This document shows positions 16,344-25,580 of a DNA stretch of 46,858 nt, one piece after another. The position numbers and the translations under genes are program-made. Under the pieces are notes generated by a model. That model was given only the letters and a program-made list of their open reading frames with translations. It was not told the origin of the DNA and made no database searches. The DNA is from an uncultured Bacillota bacterium (lineage in GTDB: Bacteria; Bacillota_I; Bacilli_A; RFN20; CAG-288). The first letter of the stretch is position 1. Each line of letters starts with the position of its first letter. Location: assembly GCA_949299015.1 (NCBI GenBank), contig CASFYT010000014.1, positions 1-46,858 of the forward strand. Direction: 5' to 3'.

Positions 16344-16678
16344 CCCTGCTGGAGCAGATGGAATGCCCGACCTCGACCTGCTATTGCGGAAGCGCCTGCT
16401 TCTGCTCCCTCCTTCCCTTCGTCAACCTTCTGGAAGAGGAAGAGCGGGAAGAGGCAAAGGAACGGCTGCTTTCGATGGTCGTCCTGGACGGGACCTACTT
16501 CCTTTCGAAGGGAGAGGAAAGGGCGCGGCTTCTGCCCCGCTGCCGGGAAGGCTATCTCTGGGCCATCGCCCTGACGGAGAGGCTTCGCAAGCGGGCGCGG
16601 AGCGCTGCGGCGAAGCGACAGCTTCTCTCCGACGAGCGATTCCTGCGCCATCTTCTTTCGTTGGTGGAGGAAGGATGA
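16340..16678 (+). CDS. Small helical protein with an N-terminal cysteine cluster
   Basis: This 112-aa protein matches no family I recognise. Five cysteines are packed near the start (CPTSTCYCGSACFC, residues 9-22), which suggests metal binding. The remainder is predicted helical and rich in Glu, Arg and Leu. It overlaps the sirtuin gene by ATGA and the next gene by ATGA, so it belongs to the same operon. A link to the sirtuin is guesswork. Confidence 0.6.
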   Translation: MTLLEQMECPTSTCYCGSACFCSLLPFVNLLEEEEREEAKERLLSMVVLDGTYFLSKGEERARLLPRCREGYLWAIALTERLRKRARSAAAKRQLLSDERFLRHLLSLVEEG

Positions 16679-17040
16679 AGGACCGGTACCTGGAAGCCGT
16701 TTCCGCGACGGGGAGGGAGGAGACGGACCTGATTCTCCTCTCCCTGCTTCCTGGGCTCGGCATGCTGAACAAGCTCCTGACGCGCAAGGAGAGGGGGAAG
16801 AGGCCCTTTTCGCCCTCGTTCGGCTTTTCGGCGCGGATCCAGGAGATCCAGGAGCTCACCCAGCTTCTTCTCTCCGAAAGGGGGAGGGAAGGGAAGGAAC
16901 TCTTGGAAAGGCTGGCGGAGACCTGCGACAGGGCCGTGGAAGAGATTCGGACACCGTCCCTTCAAGAAGACATCCGCTGGCTGGGAGAAGGCTTCGAAAA
17001 CGCCATCCTCGCCATCGAGGAAGAGAGGAGAACACGCTGA
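16675..17040 (+). CDS. Unrecognised helical protein
   Basis: This 121-aa protein starts at the ATG overlapping the previous stop (16675-16678), preceded by GGAGGAAGG. The same frame is open much further upstream, but that part lies over the sirtuin and the cysteine-cluster gene and is rejected. The product is amphipathic and helical, rich in Leu, Glu and Arg, with no signal peptide or motif. Its stop overlaps the next start (TGATG). Confidence 0.6.
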   Translation: MKDRYLEAVSATGREETDLILLSLLPGLGMLNKLLTRKERGKRPFSPSFGFSARIQEIQELTQLLLSERGREGKELLERLAETCDRAVEEIRTPSLQEDIRWLGEGFENAILAIEEERRTR

Positions 17041-17381
17041 TGAAACACTATGAGGAATGGAAGGATCGGACCATCCTGATCGACCTTCAAAACCGCTTTG
17101 CGACCTGCTATCAGAATCCGGATGGATCGATTTTCTATGTCGAGCCTCAATTCTATACCTATCTTCAAGGATATAAGATGCTTCGTCCGGAAAGCTATTC
17201 GAAACTGCTTTGCAAGATGGATGAGATCGTGAAGAAGAATCGCAAGGTCGTCTTCGTCGGGCAGGAGGACAATCCCCTGGTGGAGACGGAGGGGGCCATC
17301 TTCCTGACGGCGATGGACGTCGCCGACTTTTGCCAGGTCCTGGTCGAGGACAAGAGCCGCGGGTCGGACTACGGAGACTAG
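17040..17381 (+). CDS. Unrecognised small cytoplasmic protein
   Basis: This 113-aa protein starts MKHYEEWKDRTILIDLQNRF and has a mixed alpha/beta appearance, with hydrophobic strands such as KVVFVGQE and a conserved-looking aromatic stretch IFYVEPQFYTYLQGY. It has no signal peptide or catalytic motif. It overlaps the previous gene by one base and ends one base before the M6-like protease start, which fits co-expression in the sirtuin operon. Confidence 0.6.
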   Translation: MKHYEEWKDRTILIDLQNRFATCYQNPDGSIFYVEPQFYTYLQGYKMLRPESYSKLLCKMDEIVKKNRKVVFVGQEDNPLVETEGAIFLTAMDVADFCQVLVEDKSRGSDYGD

Positions 17382-17382
17382 C

Positions 17383-18933
17383 ATGCCCAAGAAAACTGCT
17401 TTCCTCTCCCTGCTCCTGCTCCCCCTTCTTTCGTCGTGCGACTTCCATCTCCCCTTCGTCACGACCTCCGGGGAGATTCCCTCCTTCGGCTATCGAGAGC
17501 CTGAATACGGGGTTCAGGACTCCAGCGCCAACCTCAACGTCACGAACGTCGGGGCCTGGAACGGACAGGTCTACATGCCGCATCAGGGCGAGGCGAGGAT
17601 CCTCGTCGTCCCGATCGCCTTCGCGGACGACGCCTTCTCTTCCCTTGAGCTGGAACGGCTGGAGCACTCCTTCTTCTCCCCTTCCTCGATGACGGGCTGG
17701 GAATCCGTCGCCTCCTACTACGAGAAGTCCAGCTACGGGAACCTGACGATCATGGGAGAGGTGGCCCCGGTCCTGACGCTCTCGGCGACCGTCGCGGAAG
17801 CCGGAACCATGGACGCGACCACCTTGACGGAGAGCATCCTCGACGAGAGCCTCTCCTTCTACGCCTCGACGATGGACCTTTCCTCGTTCGACGCCAACGG
17901 AGACGGATATCTCGATGCGGTCTGGATGGTCTATTCCGCCCCCTTCCGCTCGAGTTCCGACCTCTTCTGGGCCTTCACCAGCTGGACGAGCTCCCAGGCG
18001 ACCTATTCGGGCCTTCGGGCCTCTTCCTATTCCTGGGCGTCGATCGACTTCCTGATGGAGGGGAACTACGCCCCGGCGGGGAGCGCCTACAACGGGGACG
18101 CCCATACCTTCATCCATGAGACCGGCCATCTTCTGGGCCTGGACGACTACTATTCCTACGACGTGGACGAGTCGAACCTCGACTCCCCGACGGGAGGGGC
18201 GCTGATGATGGACTACAACATCGGCGACCACGACGCCTATTCGAAGTACGTCCTCTCCTGGGTGGATCCGGTGGTCGTGACCGAGGACCTCCTGGAACGG
18301 AACGACGGTACGCTGACCCTCTCCTCCTTCGAGGAGACGGGAGACTGCCTGATCCTTCCCATCGTCCAGGACGGCGGGGAGGACTTCAACTGGACGCCCT
18401 TCGACGAGTACCTGATCCTGGAATACTACACGCCGACGGGGCTCAACGCCCAGGACGCGCGCGTCCCCTATCAGAACCAGCTTTCCATGTTTACGGAGCC
18501 GGGGATCCTGGTCTATCACGTCAATTCCCGGATCGGAAAGCTGACGCCCTCCTATTCCTCCGTGATGGGTCTTGAATGGGACGGCTGTTCCTACGATCGG
18601 ATTCCCCTGGCCCAGCCGCGAAACGAACTCTACTACTACATCTATTCCAACACGCGCTCCCGATGCTTCGACACTCGGATCGAGGACGAGGATTCGTCCT
18701 TCTACCGCGGACGCCTTCTCTCCCTGCTTCCGGCCAGCGGACGGAAGACCTGCTTCGAGGCGTGGTCGATGGCCAACAACACTTCTCTCTACCAGGAAGG
18801 GGATTCCTTCCTTCTTCCAGGAGGAACATACGAAGAATTTGTCTTTGACGACGGAAGCAAGCCGGCCTATGGTTTTGAAATTGAACAGAAAGGAGACGAG
18901 TCCTGCCGTCTGCATTTCCAGGCGCTGGAGTGA
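17383..18933 (+). CDS. M6-like (InhA-type) zinc metalloprotease lipoprotein
   Basis: This is a 516-aa lipoprotein with lipobox PLLSSC (Cys19), so it is anchored outside the membrane. After a beta-rich propart comes the M6 core beginning RILVVPIAFADD, an acidic calcium-loop-like DANGDGYLDAVW, and the zinc site HETGHLLGLDDYY (His245, Glu246, His249, Asp255). That is the HExxHxxGxxD form seen in M6/immune inhibitor A relatives. A downstream LMMDYNIGDHDAYSK matches the MMD...H..AYSK region of M6 enzymes. GGAG precedes the ATG. It follows the three small genes with one-base spacing and precedes the giant paralogues. It is probably a secreted protein-degrading enzyme of the cell surface; the substrate is unknown. 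Confidence 0.88.
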   Translation: MPKKTAFLSLLLLPLLSSCDFHLPFVTTSGEIPSFGYREPEYGVQDSSANLNVTNVGAWNGQVYMPHQGEARILVVPIAFADDAFSSLELERLEHSFFSPSSMTGWESVASYYEKSSYGNLTIMGEVAPVLTLSATVAEAGTMDATTLTESILDESLSFYASTMDLSSFDANGDGYLDAVWMVYSAPFRSSSDLFWAFTSWTSSQATYSGLRASSYSWASIDFLMEGNYAPAGSAYNGDAHTFIHETGHLLGLDDYYSYDVDESNLDSPTGGALMMDYNIGDHDAYSKYVLSWVDPVVVTEDLLERNDGTLTLSSFEETGDCLILPIVQDGGEDFNWTPFDEYLILEYYTPTGLNAQDARVPYQNQLSMFTEPGILVYHVNSRIGKLTPSYSSVMGLEWDGCSYDRIPLAQPRNELYYYIYSNTRSRCFDTRIEDEDSSFYRGRLLSLLPASGRKTCFEAWSMANNTSLYQEGDSFLLPGGTYEEFVFDDGSKPAYGFEIEQKGDESCRLHFQALE

Positions 18934-18942
18934 TTTTGGCAC

Positions 18943-21900
18943 ATGAAAAGCATTGAACTGAATCCGTTGGAGGGCTATTCCGAAGCCCATGTCGGGAAGA
19001 ACTTCGTCCTGTTTTCCGATGCCTCGTCGCAGAAGCTGTGCCTCGACGAATTCGACCTTCCGGCCGTGGAAGAGGCGTTTGCGATGGCGAAGAAGTTCCT
19101 TCCCCTCCTTCCGTCGTTCCCGGTCTTCAACGACTACGGCGTCCAATACGTCCCGGGAACGGATCCCTTGGCCAAGGAAGCCTTCCTCGGCCTTCCTCCC
19201 CTTTCGGGAAAGAGCTGGGAGGACGAGAGGGACATCGGCCTGCTGACGATCCGCGGCGACCTCAAGGCGCGGAAGGAGGAGGTCGGGACGACGATCTACG
19301 CCCATCAGGGCAAGGCGTGGTATACGGCCGAGTTCCGGACCTACCTTCTGGGCCGGGGCCTCTACTTCCCCTTCGAGAACGAGGAGGAATTCCTGTCCTA
19401 CGACCGCAATCAGATGCCGGTCTTCATCGACGAAAGCCGGCTCTCGGGCCATCTCAAGGAAGCCTACGAGGGCTTCTCCGTCGACCGTCTCCTGATCGAC
19501 GTCCTCTCGCGGGAGGCGGATTCGAAGCACGAAAGGTTCTTCCGCCGCTTCCAGGGCTTCTCGCTGAGCGAGCTGGTCCTCTACTTCCTGGACGACGCCG
19601 AGGACGAGCGCCTGGACGAGCTGGTCTCGGACGACGTGGACGAAAACGACGACTTCGCGGAAGTCCTCCGCGAGTTCCTCCTCGACCTGGTCCAGGTCGG
19701 GAGGGACGACTATCGGAGGGAGCGCCTCCAGGAAGAGCTGGAGTCCTGCTCCTATCTCCTTCCCCAGGCGGTGAAGGGAACGGAACGGCTCTGCCTTTCC
19801 AGCTTCACGGCGGAGATGTATGGAAAGGAAGGCGAGGACTTCTTCCTCGACGAGACGGCGAGGGAGCGCATCCGCTTCCTCCTGGAGGAATCCCTGGCGG
19901 AGGATCCGGCGATGCCCCTTTCCGTCCTCTATGCGCGTCTTGGCCTTCCCTACCAGGGCTACGTGCAGCTTCGAAGGAAGGAGGGCGTCACGACGAAGAA
20001 CATCCTCTCCCATCTCGACTTCGCTCCGGACCTCGTTCCGGACACGATTGATTTCGCCGCGCCCAAGAGAGTCGACATCGGCAGGGTCGATTGCTTCGGC
20101 AGCGAAGAACACCTTGAGTGCTACCTCACCCGACGGCTCCTGGACGAGGGCGTCGACCTGGTCTCCGTCCCCGATGAATCGGGGGAGGACCTCTATGCCA
20201 TCATGGTCCATCCCTCGCGGAGGAGGAATCCGGAGCTGAGGAAGATCTTCGATGCGCCTCAGTGCGCCCTGATGGACTACTATCTGCCCTACTGCGTCAA
20301 GAGGGACATTCCCCAGGACGCCAAGCTCGAGGACGTCCTTCGCCGCTTGGACGAGAAATCGGACGGGACCGCCTGCCACGCCTTCTTCTCCACCTTTGCC
20401 GGGTGCGGCGTCCTTGACGCCGTCACCTTCCTCCAGCAGCGCTTCCGCGTCCGCTTCCCCGTCGAGGAGGCCGTGGATTTCTTCGATTACCTCTTCCATC
20501 GCCTCCTGGAGAGCGTGCGCGAGGAACTGTCCGCACAGCTCCGGGAAGAAGGAAGGAGGGATCTGCTTGCCCTGCTGGAGCTCAGCGCCCAGGAAAACTT
20601 CCGCTACGAGCCGAAGCTTCCTTCTCCCTATGTCACGACTTCCCCCTATGCCGTTTGCTTCCAGAAGACGCCGCTCGATCCGCCGCACTTCTGTTCCTGC
20701 CAAAAGGAGGGACTGCGGAAGGCCATCGAACATTTCCGTACGAACTTCTCGCTGAAAGAAAAAGGAAATCCTTCATTGGAAAAGGAAAATGCCTATATTC
20801 TCTCCCAGCTTTGCCTCCCTCAGAAGGTGACGCAGGAACTGGATCTGAAGAAGGAGATCCTCCCTCAGCTCTGCTTCGAGGACGGGCTTTGCCATCTCTG
20901 CAACGGCGTGACGCCGATCGGCGGGGAGGGATCCGACATGAACCTGGAGGACTCCCGGGTGGAAGCCTATCTTCCCTACATCCGGTCGATCGGGGCGAAG
21001 AACGGCGTCTACCTTCCTCTGGATCCCCTCTCTTCGCTGACCGCTGAGGAACTGGAGACCAAGGCGCTCTTGAATTCCTTCTCGTCCCTCTTCCCGGGAG
21101 ACATGGGGAAGATCTCTCCGGCGATCGACGACTTCCTCCAGCTTCCCATCCAGGCCTGCGCCGCGATCCTCGGGCTCTACGACAACGACTTCCTCGTCTC
21201 GGACGAGGGGATGAGGGCCGTCGCCTCCCTCCGGCCCTACGACAGCCATTTCACCTATAGCGCCGTCCTTTCCTCCGACGAGCACACGAGGGAGATCCTC
21301 TCCGTCTCTCCGGAGCTCTTCTCCCGCCTTTCCCGCTTCTACCAGTGCCTCGCCTACGCCTATGCCATCGATTGCGCCAGGAAGGAGATCCCGGGCCTTG
21401 CGAGCACGACCTACGTCCGCACCGTCCCCGTCAAGGGACTGAAGCATCCCCGGGTCGTTCCGGGATTCGTCTTCAACGCCTTCCAGGACGAGGAGGACGG
21501 TCCCTATTACTTCTGCTCGTGCGACCGGACGGCGATGGAAAGGACGTTGATCTACTTCGCCCGCAGCTACGATTCCCGGATCGAGGATCCGCTGATCCTG
21601 ACGAGCGTCGTCCTCTCCAACGCCGGCTTCCCGCTCCCCTTCATCCTCGACTGCCTGAAGAGGAACGTCTCCCTCGATCAGTCCAACGTTCCCTTCTTCC
21701 TGAGCCAGCTGAACTTCGAGGACCATCTCTGCGGAAGCTGCAATCGCCTCTTGACGCCGGTCCCGGCCTTCGGCGAACCCTTCCGCTATCAGATCTCGGA
21801 GACAGAGGTCTCCGCGGCCCGGATGCGCAACGAGATGGCCCACGCCGGCTTCCTGCTTCCGCTTTCCTTCGACTGGCGCGACATCTCCTACGATTCCTCC

Positions 21901-22311
21901 TACCGCTACGACCTTTCCTCCGTCATGGACCCGAAGGTGCCCTTCTACTACACCCTGACCTACGAGAACGACTATTTCCTTAGCGAGTTCCTGGGCGGAA
22001 ACGAGGACCTCCTCAGGACGGAGATCGAGGACTTCCTCGAGGAGACAGCGGACGAGGCCGGAAGGAAGGCAATCGAGCTGATCCAGGAGAAGAGAAAGGA
22101 CGAGAAGGATTTCCTCTACCGCCTGATGGACCAGCTCGGGACGGAGGGGAGCTATGAGAACACCCTCCGGAAGGAATTCCCTGAGCTGAAGGAGAGGAAG
22201 GACCGGGAAGACGTCATGCAGCGCATCCTCGGCTTCCTGACGTTCCTCGGCGAAAGGATCGACCTCCACTACAAGGACTATGCTTCCGTCGGCGGAAGGC
22301 GCTCCTCCTGA
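18943..22311 (+). CDS. Giant four-module protein with LGLP signatures and two CxC...CxxC metal sites
   Basis: This 1122-aa protein matches no family I recognise and has no signal peptide or transmembrane helix. Four related modules of about 250-290 aa are visible, each marked by an LGLP-like turn: Leu82-Pro85, Leu333-Pro336, Leu623-Pro626 (LCLP) and Ala894-Pro897 (AGFP). Each signature sits after a helix of the form xxxhxxAhxxhxxxh and a loop ending in a proline. Modules three and four carry cysteine pairs, FCSC (584, 586) with LCHLC (650, 653) and FCSC (858, 860) with LCGSC (930, 933), which look like zinc sites. The first module lacks them. The C-terminus is a charged helix. It is the paralogue of the next gene, whose start overlaps its stop. 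The function is unknown; structural or nucleic-acid-binding roles are possible. Confidence 0.75.
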   Translation: MKSIELNPLEGYSEAHVGKNFVLFSDASSQKLCLDEFDLPAVEEAFAMAKKFLPLLPSFPVFNDYGVQYVPGTDPLAKEAFLGLPPLSGKSWEDERDIGLLTIRGDLKARKEEVGTTIYAHQGKAWYTAEFRTYLLGRGLYFPFENEEEFLSYDRNQMPVFIDESRLSGHLKEAYEGFSVDRLLIDVLSREADSKHERFFRRFQGFSLSELVLYFLDDAEDERLDELVSDDVDENDDFAEVLREFLLDLVQVGRDDYRRERLQEELESCSYLLPQAVKGTERLCLSSFTAEMYGKEGEDFFLDETARERIRFLLEESLAEDPAMPLSVLYARLGLPYQGYVQLRRKEGVTTKNILSHLDFAPDLVPDTIDFAAPKRVDIGRVDCFGSEEHLECYLTRRLLDEGVDLVSVPDESGEDLYAIMVHPSRRRNPELRKIFDAPQCALMDYYLPYCVKRDIPQDAKLEDVLRRLDEKSDGTACHAFFSTFAGCGVLDAVTFLQQRFRVRFPVEEAVDFFDYLFHRLLESVREELSAQLREEGRRDLLALLELSAQENFRYEPKLPSPYVTTSPYAVCFQKTPLDPPHFCSCQKEGLRKAIEHFRTNFSLKEKGNPSLEKENAYILSQLCLPQKVTQELDLKKEILPQLCFEDGLCHLCNGVTPIGGEGSDMNLEDSRVEAYLPYIRSIGAKNGVYLPLDPLSSLTAEELETKALLNSFSSLFPGDMGKISPAIDDFLQLPIQACAAILGLYDNDFLVSDEGMRAVASLRPYDSHFTYSAVLSSDEHTREILSVSPELFSRLSRFYQCLAYAYAIDCARKEIPGLASTTYVRTVPVKGLKHPRVVPGFVFNAFQDEEDGPYYFCSCDRTAMERTLIYFARSYDSRIEDPLILTSVVLSNAGFPLPFILDCLKRNVSLDQSNVPFFLSQLNFEDHLCGSCNRLLTPVPAFGEPFRYQISETEVSAARMRNEMAHAGFLLPLSFDWRDISYDSSYRYDLSSVMDPKVPFYYTLTYENDYFLSEFLGGNEDLLRTEIEDFLEETADEAGRKAIELIQEKRKDEKDFLYRLMDQLGTEGSYENTLRKEFPELKERKDREDVMQRILGFLTFLGERIDLHYKDYASVGGRRSS

Positions 22312-25300
22312 TGAACTATCACGCAGACCTCTTCGACGGACGAAGGGAGCGCGACTCGGGAACGAAGTATCGATACTTCTCCCTCGGCGCCTTCTATGAC
22401 TGCCATAGCGACGACGGAAAGGAGTTCTATCTCTCCCGGAAGGATCAGAAGTCCTTCCTGGAGCGGGTCCTTCTCTATCGGGAGCGCGTCCTGAAGCTCT
22501 CGTTCTACCCGATCTTCTCCCGGCGGCACGGCGTCCGCTTCGTTTCGCCTGCCCATCCGACGTCGATACAACAATTCCTTGGATTACCGAAGGAATTGTT
22601 TTCGAATATTTCGAACCTATTTGGTGAGAAGCTTCTCGATGCTGTCGTTTCTCATGTCCACTTCGATAACTCTCTCTGCAAGAACTACCTTCCTCTGGAG
22701 AACTACGACCTGGAACGGCAGCTGCAGGAGGATGAGGAGCTGGGCGTCGAGTGCATCAACTTCCTCCTGGAACGGGGGATCCTCCTTCCCCACGTCGACG
22801 TCGTCGTCCAGTCCAACCAGCCCTTCTTTCCCCTCCTTCCCGCCTTCTGCGACGCGAAGAGGGTTCCGCCGTCCTTCGTCAAGGCGAGCTCGAGCCTCCT
22901 CCTTCTGCTCTTCGGGGAGGAGCTGGACTTCAAGGAGAGGCAGGACCTCGAGAACTTCCGCCTGCTCGTGGACGCGATGGACCTGGAGGAGCAGTTCTCC
23001 TTTGCCTACTCCCCCCGGACGATGCCCTGGGACAGCAACGCGGCGATGCAGCGGGTGCTCCGGGAATACTACAACGGCCTGATCCGGAAGGAGCTCAACG
23101 TCTTCTTCCGGGACGTCTACCATCTTTCCCGCGCCTTTCCTCCGACCCTCCTGGAGGAGGACTCTCTTTCCCTCTTCCACTCGCGGCGCCTTCTTTCCGT
23201 CGGCTGGAACTTCGTGATGTCGGCGAAGGTCTTCCTCCAGGAGGAAGAAAGGGACGGCGAGGTCACCTTCGTCGAGAAGTCCTCTCCCTTCTCCTTCTCC
23301 GCGGCGGACCGGGAGGGAATCCGTCTGGCCTTCCTCTCCGTCCGATCCTACCTGCGAGAGAAGGGGGCCTTCGTCTATCCCGAGCTCTTCCTGCGCCTGA
23401 TGGGCCTTCCCTATCGGGCCCTTTCCTTCGTCTCGTCCTTCTCCTTCGAAGAGGGGACGGCGGAGGAATTCCTCTCCCTCCTTCCCTTCGCTTCGGAAGA
23501 CGTCCTGTCGGACCTTCCGCCCTTCGGCATCGCCGCGGAGAAGGTCCTGGTCCTCGGGGCGAAGGACGATCCCCTCTTCCAGCGCTATCTCCTGGTCCGG
23601 AAGGGCGTCTTCCTCCTCTTCCTCCGCCAGGGTTCGGAAGACCTCGACTACCTCCTCTTCCTCGACGGAGCGCTGTCCTTCCTTTCCGAGCTGGACTGGG
23701 ACAAGGCGCTTCTCCCTTATGCGAAGAAGATCCGCGTTCTCCTTCAGGGAAGCTTCCGGCGCGATTTCCTTCCTGGCTCCTCCCCTTCCCCTTCCGCTTC
23801 CTATCGACGTGCGATCCTCTCTCTCCTCCAGGGCGAGGAGTCGGAGCAATCCTTCCTTGAGTTCCGTCAGCCGGGCAACCCGGTCGTCGAGCGTTTCCAC
23901 GCCTTCTACGTCCTCCTTCTCCTGCTCTCCTTCCTCTCGCGCCGCCTCTCTTCCCGTCGCAGGCAAAGGGAGGGTTCCCCTACATGGAAGGAGAAACACG
24001 AGGAGATTCGCTTCCTCGACGGTCGAAGCCTCTTCCTTTCGGACCACCTGCTGTTCACGGTCGAGGAAGGCCGACTTCTGCTCCTCGAGGAGGACCGGAA
24101 GCTCCTCCGCCTGGCCGAGGAGATCGCTCAGGGGGAAGGAGACGGAAGGCAGGGGACCTTCGTCGAGGAGACGACCTTCTTCGGCTGGAACGTCTTCGCC
24201 CCGGCACGCAAGGTCACGACGCGGTTCTCCTCCCTCCTTCATCTCGGCTTGTCGGACAAGGTCCTTGCCGCCCTCGACGACGATCGCCCGAAGTGGATCG
24301 GCTTCTCGTTCTTCGCCGACGAGCGCTATCGGAAGGCCGTCGCCCTCTCCCCGATCCTCTCCCGGATTTCCGCCTATCGGAAATGCCTGGAGGACGGCAT
24401 GCTCACCCACGGCGAGGACGGACAGGGCGTCGTCCTCTTCCATCCGCGGAAGGTCGCCCAGGACATCCGTCCCTATCTGGATCCGGAGCTGTCCCTGATG
24501 GTCGCGGCCGACCTCTCCTGCCGCGTCTGGAACGATCGTCCCACCTTCGCCCTTTCCGACCTGGACGCCGTCCTGAAGGGGCCCTATCTCCATCTGCTGG
24601 GCAACTGCATCTATCGTCTCCGCCTCCTTTCCGTCCAAGGGAAGGAGAGGGACGGCTACCTGAACGCCTATTTCGACGAGAGAAGGAAGCTCTACGTCGC
24701 TCCCGGCCTCTTCTTCGACGCCTACTCCCGTTCCGGAAAGGAGGGGAGCTTCTTCCTCCTTGAGGAGGACCGTCCTGTCTTCGACGCCTTCCGGGAGTTC
24801 TCCCGCCTCCTGTGGAAGGATCCCTCCTCCTTCTGGCAGCGCCTTTCCTGCGCCTTCTCCTTCTCCCTGCCCCTTCCCGTCGCCTCCCAGGTCCTCTCGG
24901 GAGAAGATCCCTTCTCCTTCCCCTTCCGGAAGGGGCGGGAGAGGGACGACTCCCTGAGCTTCGAGTCGTACTTCCGCGTCGCGCGGACGAGGAGCGTCCC
25001 CTTCGAGTCGAGGCCCTTCTATCGGAGCCTGCTCCTGGACGGAATCTTTCCGCTGCGCCGGGGAGACCTCGTCTCCTGGAAGAGGTCCGACTTCGAGGCG
25101 GCCGGCAGGGACGAGGAGACGTTCCTCCGTCGCTTCGACGGGACCCGCTTCCTCCTGGCAGAGGAGATCCATGGCCTGGCCAAGTCCTTCCTCTCCCCTT
25201 CCCCGGTCCTCTTCTCGGAGCTGCTTTCCCGCTTCGTCCAGGAATACCGCTCCTTCCATCCGGAGGACGATAGGCTCGTCCTTGCCCTGCCCCTCTTTGC

Positions 25301-25523
25301 GGAGGTCCGGCGCAGGAGGCCCGACTTCCTGGAACGGATCTTCCGCCGGAAGGAAGGGTTCGAGGCTCGGCTTCGAAGGAACGAGCGGCTTCTCTCCGCC
25401 CTGGCCTCGAAGAAGGACATCCGTCGGTTCACGGTCCTGGAGACGCTCTTCGCCTCCTTCGTCCTGACGGAATATTTCTCCAGGACGTGGCAGAGGATCC
25501 TTGTGGAGGACGAGGATCTCTAG
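22311..25523 (+). CDS. Second giant four-module protein, paralogue without the metal sites
   Basis: This 1070-aa protein overlaps the previous gene by one base (TGATG). The same four-module plan is visible through LGLP-like signatures at Leu90-Pro93, Met364-Pro367, Leu645-Ser648 (LGLS) and Leu853-Pro856 (LPLP). Its N-terminal module aligns by eye with the start of its neighbour (HGVRFVSPAHP... FLGLP against YGVQYVPGTDP... FLGLP). The last third also aligns (APGLFFDAYS against VPGFVFNAFQ). The CxC and CxxC pairs are replaced, for example YLS where the partner has FCSC. No signal peptide or enzyme motif is visible. The pair may form a hetero-assembly, with this member as the non-metal partner. 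This is inference. Confidence 0.72.
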   Translation: MNYHADLFDGRRERDSGTKYRYFSLGAFYDCHSDDGKEFYLSRKDQKSFLERVLLYRERVLKLSFYPIFSRRHGVRFVSPAHPTSIQQFLGLPKELFSNISNLFGEKLLDAVVSHVHFDNSLCKNYLPLENYDLERQLQEDEELGVECINFLLERGILLPHVDVVVQSNQPFFPLLPAFCDAKRVPPSFVKASSSLLLLLFGEELDFKERQDLENFRLLVDAMDLEEQFSFAYSPRTMPWDSNAAMQRVLREYYNGLIRKELNVFFRDVYHLSRAFPPTLLEEDSLSLFHSRRLLSVGWNFVMSAKVFLQEEERDGEVTFVEKSSPFSFSAADREGIRLAFLSVRSYLREKGAFVYPELFLRLMGLPYRALSFVSSFSFEEGTAEEFLSLLPFASEDVLSDLPPFGIAAEKVLVLGAKDDPLFQRYLLVRKGVFLLFLRQGSEDLDYLLFLDGALSFLSELDWDKALLPYAKKIRVLLQGSFRRDFLPGSSPSPSASYRRAILSLLQGEESEQSFLEFRQPGNPVVERFHAFYVLLLLLSFLSRRLSSRRRQREGSPTWKEKHEEIRFLDGRSLFLSDHLLFTVEEGRLLLLEEDRKLLRLAEEIAQGEGDGRQGTFVEETTFFGWNVFAPARKVTTRFSSLLHLGLSDKVLAALDDDRPKWIGFSFFADERYRKAVALSPILSRISAYRKCLEDGMLTHGEDGQGVVLFHPRKVAQDIRPYLDPELSLMVAADLSCRVWNDRPTFALSDLDAVLKGPYLHLLGNCIYRLRLLSVQGKERDGYLNAYFDERRKLYVAPGLFFDAYSRSGKEGSFFLLEEDRPVFDAFREFSRLLWKDPSSFWQRLSCAFSFSLPLPVASQVLSGEDPFSFPFRKGRERDDSLSFESYFRVARTRSVPFESRPFYRSLLLDGIFPLRRGDLVSWKRSDFEAAGRDEETFLRRFDGTRFLLAEEIHGLAKSFLSPSPVLFSELLSRFVQEYRSFHPEDDRLVLALPLFAEVRRRRPDFLERIFRRKEGFEARLRRNERLLSALASKKDIRRFTVLETLFASFVLTEYFSRTWQRILVEDEDL

Positions 25524-25530
25524 GAAACGA

Positions 25531-25567
25531 AAAAGGGGACTGCCGTCGGGCAGTCCCCTCTTTTTTC
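25531..25567. terminator. Bidirectional terminator between convergent genes
   Basis: A 10-bp perfect stem GGGGACTGCC/GGCAGTCCCC with loop GTCG, flanked by A-rich sequence on the left and TCTTTTTT on the right. It can end both the long plus-strand operon and the minus-strand calcium-type ATPase gene. Confidence 0.9.
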
Positions 25568-25580
25568 TTTCCGGGAAGCG

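Noticed and set aside
16552-20733. Long antisense frame across the sirtuin operon
   Set aside because: It covers several real genes on the other strand and has shadow-type composition and no family features.
22617-25259. Long antisense frame over the second giant gene
   Set aside because: Composition is that of a codon-bias shadow; the plus-strand frame has overlap coupling, modules and a terminator.
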